This document shows positions 5,715 to 7,320 of a DNA stretch of 7,320 nucleotides, in pieces. The stretch is from Bacillota bacterium. Its GTDB lineage: Bacteria; Bacillota; Clostridia; DSM-8532. The position numbers and the translations under genes are program-made. Position 1 is the first letter of the stretch. The number at the start of each line of letters is the position of its first letter. The DNA lies in assembly GCA_023410885.1 (NCBI GenBank), contig JAEYPI010000226.1, positions 1 through 7,320 on the forward strand. The letters run 5' to 3'. The notes beneath the pieces were generated by a model that had not been told where the DNA came from, did no database searches, and was given only the letters and a program-made list of their open reading frames with translations.

Positions 5715-6693
5715 TATTTTGAATTTTATCGTAGCCGCAGTGCTTGCAGCCTGCCCCTTGTTACTGGGTACATTGGGGGAGAGCCTTACTGAAAAATCAG
5801 GTAACCTTAATCTCGGTGTTGAAGGTATGATGTTTATGGGGGGAATTGCCGGGATCGCAGGCTCCTTCTACTATGAACGTTCCGTTTCCGAGCCCGTGGA
5901 CTGGGTTTCCATCCTTATTGCCTTGATTTGCGCTTTTCTTTCCGCAGCATTCGGAGCGTTTCTTTATAGTGTCATTACCATAACCCTTAGGGCAAACCAA
6001 AACGTTACTGGCCTGGCCCTCACTATTTTTGGAACCGGCTTCGGTAATTTCTTCGGCGAATTCATCGGAAATTCAACCGGTGGCTATGTTGCGGTTAGTG
6101 CAGTCACTAAGGCGGGTTTTAATAATCCTTTGTTCCCTGGGTTATCGCAAATACCGTTATTGGGAAAGCTCCTGTTTTCTTATAATTTCATGGTGTATCT
6201 CAGCATTGGCTTTGCCCTTTTAATGTGGTATTTTCTGAGCTGTACGAGGAAGGGATTAAATCTGAGAGCTGTCGGTGAAAGGCATGCAGCTGCTGATGCA
6301 GCGGGCATCAATGTCACAGCCTATAAATATCTGGCCACCTGTATCGGTGGTGGTATATCCGGGCTTGGAGGGCTCTACATTGTCATGAATTCATCCAATG
6401 GCGTTGGTGGCGTTTGGGTTCATGACTGTATCAGCGGGTATGGCTGGCTCTCAGTAGCGCTGGTTATTTTCGCCGCGTGGCAGCCTTCGAGGGCGCTGCT
6501 TTGCTCTCTGGCTTTTGGTGCGCTTTCTGTCATGCGGTATTACTTCCCGATAAGCTTCATTCCGATTTCCATCTATGAAATCTTCCCGTATCTTGCAACA
6601 GTGATTGTGCTCATCACGGTGAGCATGCGCAAAAAGCGTGAAAATCACCCCCCGGCGAGTCTGGGACAGGCCTATTTCAGGGAAGAACGATAG
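5707..6693 (+). CDS. ABC importer permease, second subunit (NupQ/NupC/PnrE type)
   Basis: A 328-residue membrane permease of the same BPD_transp_2 family, shorter than its partner as usual for these pairs. Landmarks are GNLNLGVEGMMFMGG (32-46), LRANQNVTGLALTIFGTG (94-111), the cytosolic loop LNLRAVGERHAAADAAGIN (184-202), which likely meets the ATPase, and the ending PPASLGQAYFREER (315-328), recalled as a conserved tail of this subunit. About eight to nine hydrophobic segments are visible. With the 370-residue permease it should form the substrate pathway. It overlaps that gene by eight bases, and GGAGG at 5696-5700, six bases before the ATG, supports the start. It is the last gene of the operon: a strong terminator follows 21 bases after the stop. 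Confidence 0.93.
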   Translation: MTNILNFIVAAVLAACPLLLGTLGESLTEKSGNLNLGVEGMMFMGGIAGIAGSFYYERSVSEPVDWVSILIALICAFLSAAFGAFLYSVITITLRANQNVTGLALTIFGTGFGNFFGEFIGNSTGGYVAVSAVTKAGFNNPLFPGLSQIPLLGKLLFSYNFMVYLSIGFALLMWYFLSCTRKGLNLRAVGERHAAADAAGINVTAYKYLATCIGGGISGLGGLYIVMNSSNGVGGVWVHDCISGYGWLSVALVIFAAWQPSRALLCSLAFGALSVMRYYFPISFIPISIYEIFPYLATVIVLITVSMRKKRENHPPASLGQAYFREER

Positions 6694-6705
6694 CACAAGA
6701 ATTAC

Positions 6706-6719
6706 ACCATCATGATGGT
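6706..6719 (+). repeat. Perfect 14-bp palindrome overlapping the operon terminator
   Basis: ACCATCATGATGGT is an exact palindrome. In RNA it could form a 5-bp stem with a 4-base loop, and this would exclude the first five bases of the terminator's left arm. The terminator helix is longer and should win, so the palindrome may be chance or a protein site. Confidence 0.4.
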
Positions 6720-6745
6720 CACCTTTACTGAGGTGGCCATTTTTT
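6715..6745 (+). terminator. Rho-independent terminator of the importer operon
   Basis: ATGGTCACCT (6715-6724) pairs with AGGTGGCCAT (6731-6740), a 10-bp stem with one G-U pair and the loop TTACTG. The run of six T at 6740-6745 completes the classic form. It starts 21 bases after the last permease stop codon. A second palindrome at 6706-6719 overlaps its left arm. Confidence 0.87.
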
Positions 6746-6884
6746 ATACAGGTTGAGGCCTGGGAAGAGAGCTGAATTTATGGTCAGCCCAGCTGTTTAT
6801 GTCCTATGGATGTCTCCGGTAACATATATTTTAATGCTGAATTAAGTATATGGATTCAACACCATAAGTGATAGGAGACCAAAA

Positions 6885-7320
6885 ATGAGAACTCACAAAG
6901 AAAGTAAATCATTAGGTGTGCAGGAATTAATTGATGACTGCCTGCAGAATTGTGCCAGGCAAGAATGTGATCACAAAAAAAACCGTATGCGCGTGCCTGC
7001 CAATTTGCCGAGGAAATGGTCAAAGTTATCCTATGCGGGCGAAAAAAGAGTACCTATAGGAATAGATCCTACCGCAGGCTCCTGGCCACTCTATTATTTT
7101 ACACGCCTTGCTAATGGAAGCTTCGCCAGTCTGGCGGGAGTACCTATTGGCTTTGAGATACAAAACCCGAACAATTTTAATTTTGATGCCGAACTGGTAG
7201 TTGTAAAGGAAGCACTCAATAGCTTGAATCCCTATTTAAAACAATCAGCTCTTTATTGGGGAGATGGACCGGCCACCAAACAATGGACCCCAATCATTGA
7301 CAGACTGATCGATACATATG
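6885..7320 (+). CDS. PAP2 / vanadium-haloperoxidase-like protein, N-terminal part (3' end outside window)
   Basis: An open frame of 145 codons from ATG 6885 continues past the window end. AGGAG at 6873-6877, seven bases upstream, supports the start. No signal peptide or membrane segment is visible. After a basic N-terminus with three cysteines (C19, C23, C28), the region SKLSYAGEKRVPIGIDPTAG (46-65), the segment NFDAELVVVKEAL (99-111) and YWGDGPATKQWTPIIDRLID (124-143) resemble, from memory, the N-terminal part of Bacillota proteins annotated as PAP2-family phosphatase or vanadium-dependent haloperoxidase. The diagnostic residues of that fold (K-x6-RP, PSGH, R-x5-H) would lie downstream, so neither activity can be claimed. 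It lies after the operon terminator and is probably transcribed separately. The gene is secure; the product name is moderate. Confidence 0.6.
   Translation, partial: MRTHKESKSLGVQELIDDCLQNCARQECDHKKNRMRVPANLPRKWSKLSYAGEKRVPIGIDPTAGSWPLYYFTRLANGSFASLAGVPIGFEIQNPNNFNFDAELVVVKEALNSLNPYLKQSALYWGDGPATKQWTPIIDRLIDTY

Noticed and set aside
6795..6822. Sigma-B-like promoter before the last gene
   Set aside because: GTTTAT (6795-6800) and CGGTAA (6817-6822) recall GTTTAA / GGGTAT, but the -10 is poor and the 16-base spacing is too long. No sigma-A promoter is clear in this gap either.
6771..6843. Direct repeat GCTGAATT at 6771-6778 and 6836-6843
   Set aside because: Eight bases, two copies, no symmetry and no link to a promoter or gene start; compatible with chance.

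Overview
The window reads as chromosomal DNA of an anaerobic Bacillota (Firmicutes), most likely Clostridia. This rests on strong AGGAGG-type ribosome binding sites, low-to-moderate GC with AT-rich gaps, a B. subtilis-like xanthine phosphoribosyltransferase, and an exported lipoprotein that keeps several free cysteines. I cannot name a genus.

Layout: (1) 1-139 is the 3' end of a rightward araD (L-ribulose-5-phosphate 4-epimerase). It meets a leftward NUDIX hydrolase (223-780), and a 16-bp perfect hairpin lying across the NUDIX stop codon probably terminates both. (2) 781-1016 is a divergent control region. It holds a good sigma-A promoter for the NUDIX gene and, on the other side, a palindrome covering a TATAAT box in front of xpt (1017-1589). 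(3) 1681-6693 is a complete BMP-family ABC importer in the order lipoprotein, double-domain ATPase, permease, permease. The last three genes overlap by 4 and 8 bases and form one translational unit. The lipoprotein gene is separated from them by a 201-base gap containing a strong terminator-like hairpin, two smaller hairpins and a candidate internal promoter. (4) A clear terminator at 6715-6745 closes the operon. (5) From 6885 a new gene runs off the window. Its N-terminal part resembles the PAP2 / vanadium-haloperoxidase-like family, but the catalytic part lies outside.

How the genes fit together: BMP importers (B. subtilis NupNOPQ, L. lactis BmpA-NupABC, Treponema PnrABCDE) take up purine nucleosides or related compounds. 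Here the importer follows xpt, whose enzyme joins xanthine (or guanine, less well) to PRPP. The simplest reading is a purine salvage locus: the lipoprotein captures a purine outside the cell, the ATPase and two permeases import it, and Xpt traps it as a nucleotide. The substrate is inferred from context and lipoprotein subfamily, not shown by the sequence.

I see no mobile element, CRISPR array, tRNA, rRNA or phage gene, and no wholly new system. The points most worth a second look are the regulatory structures (xpt palindrome, structured gap after the lipoprotein gene), the strongly asymmetric ATPase, and the truncated last gene.
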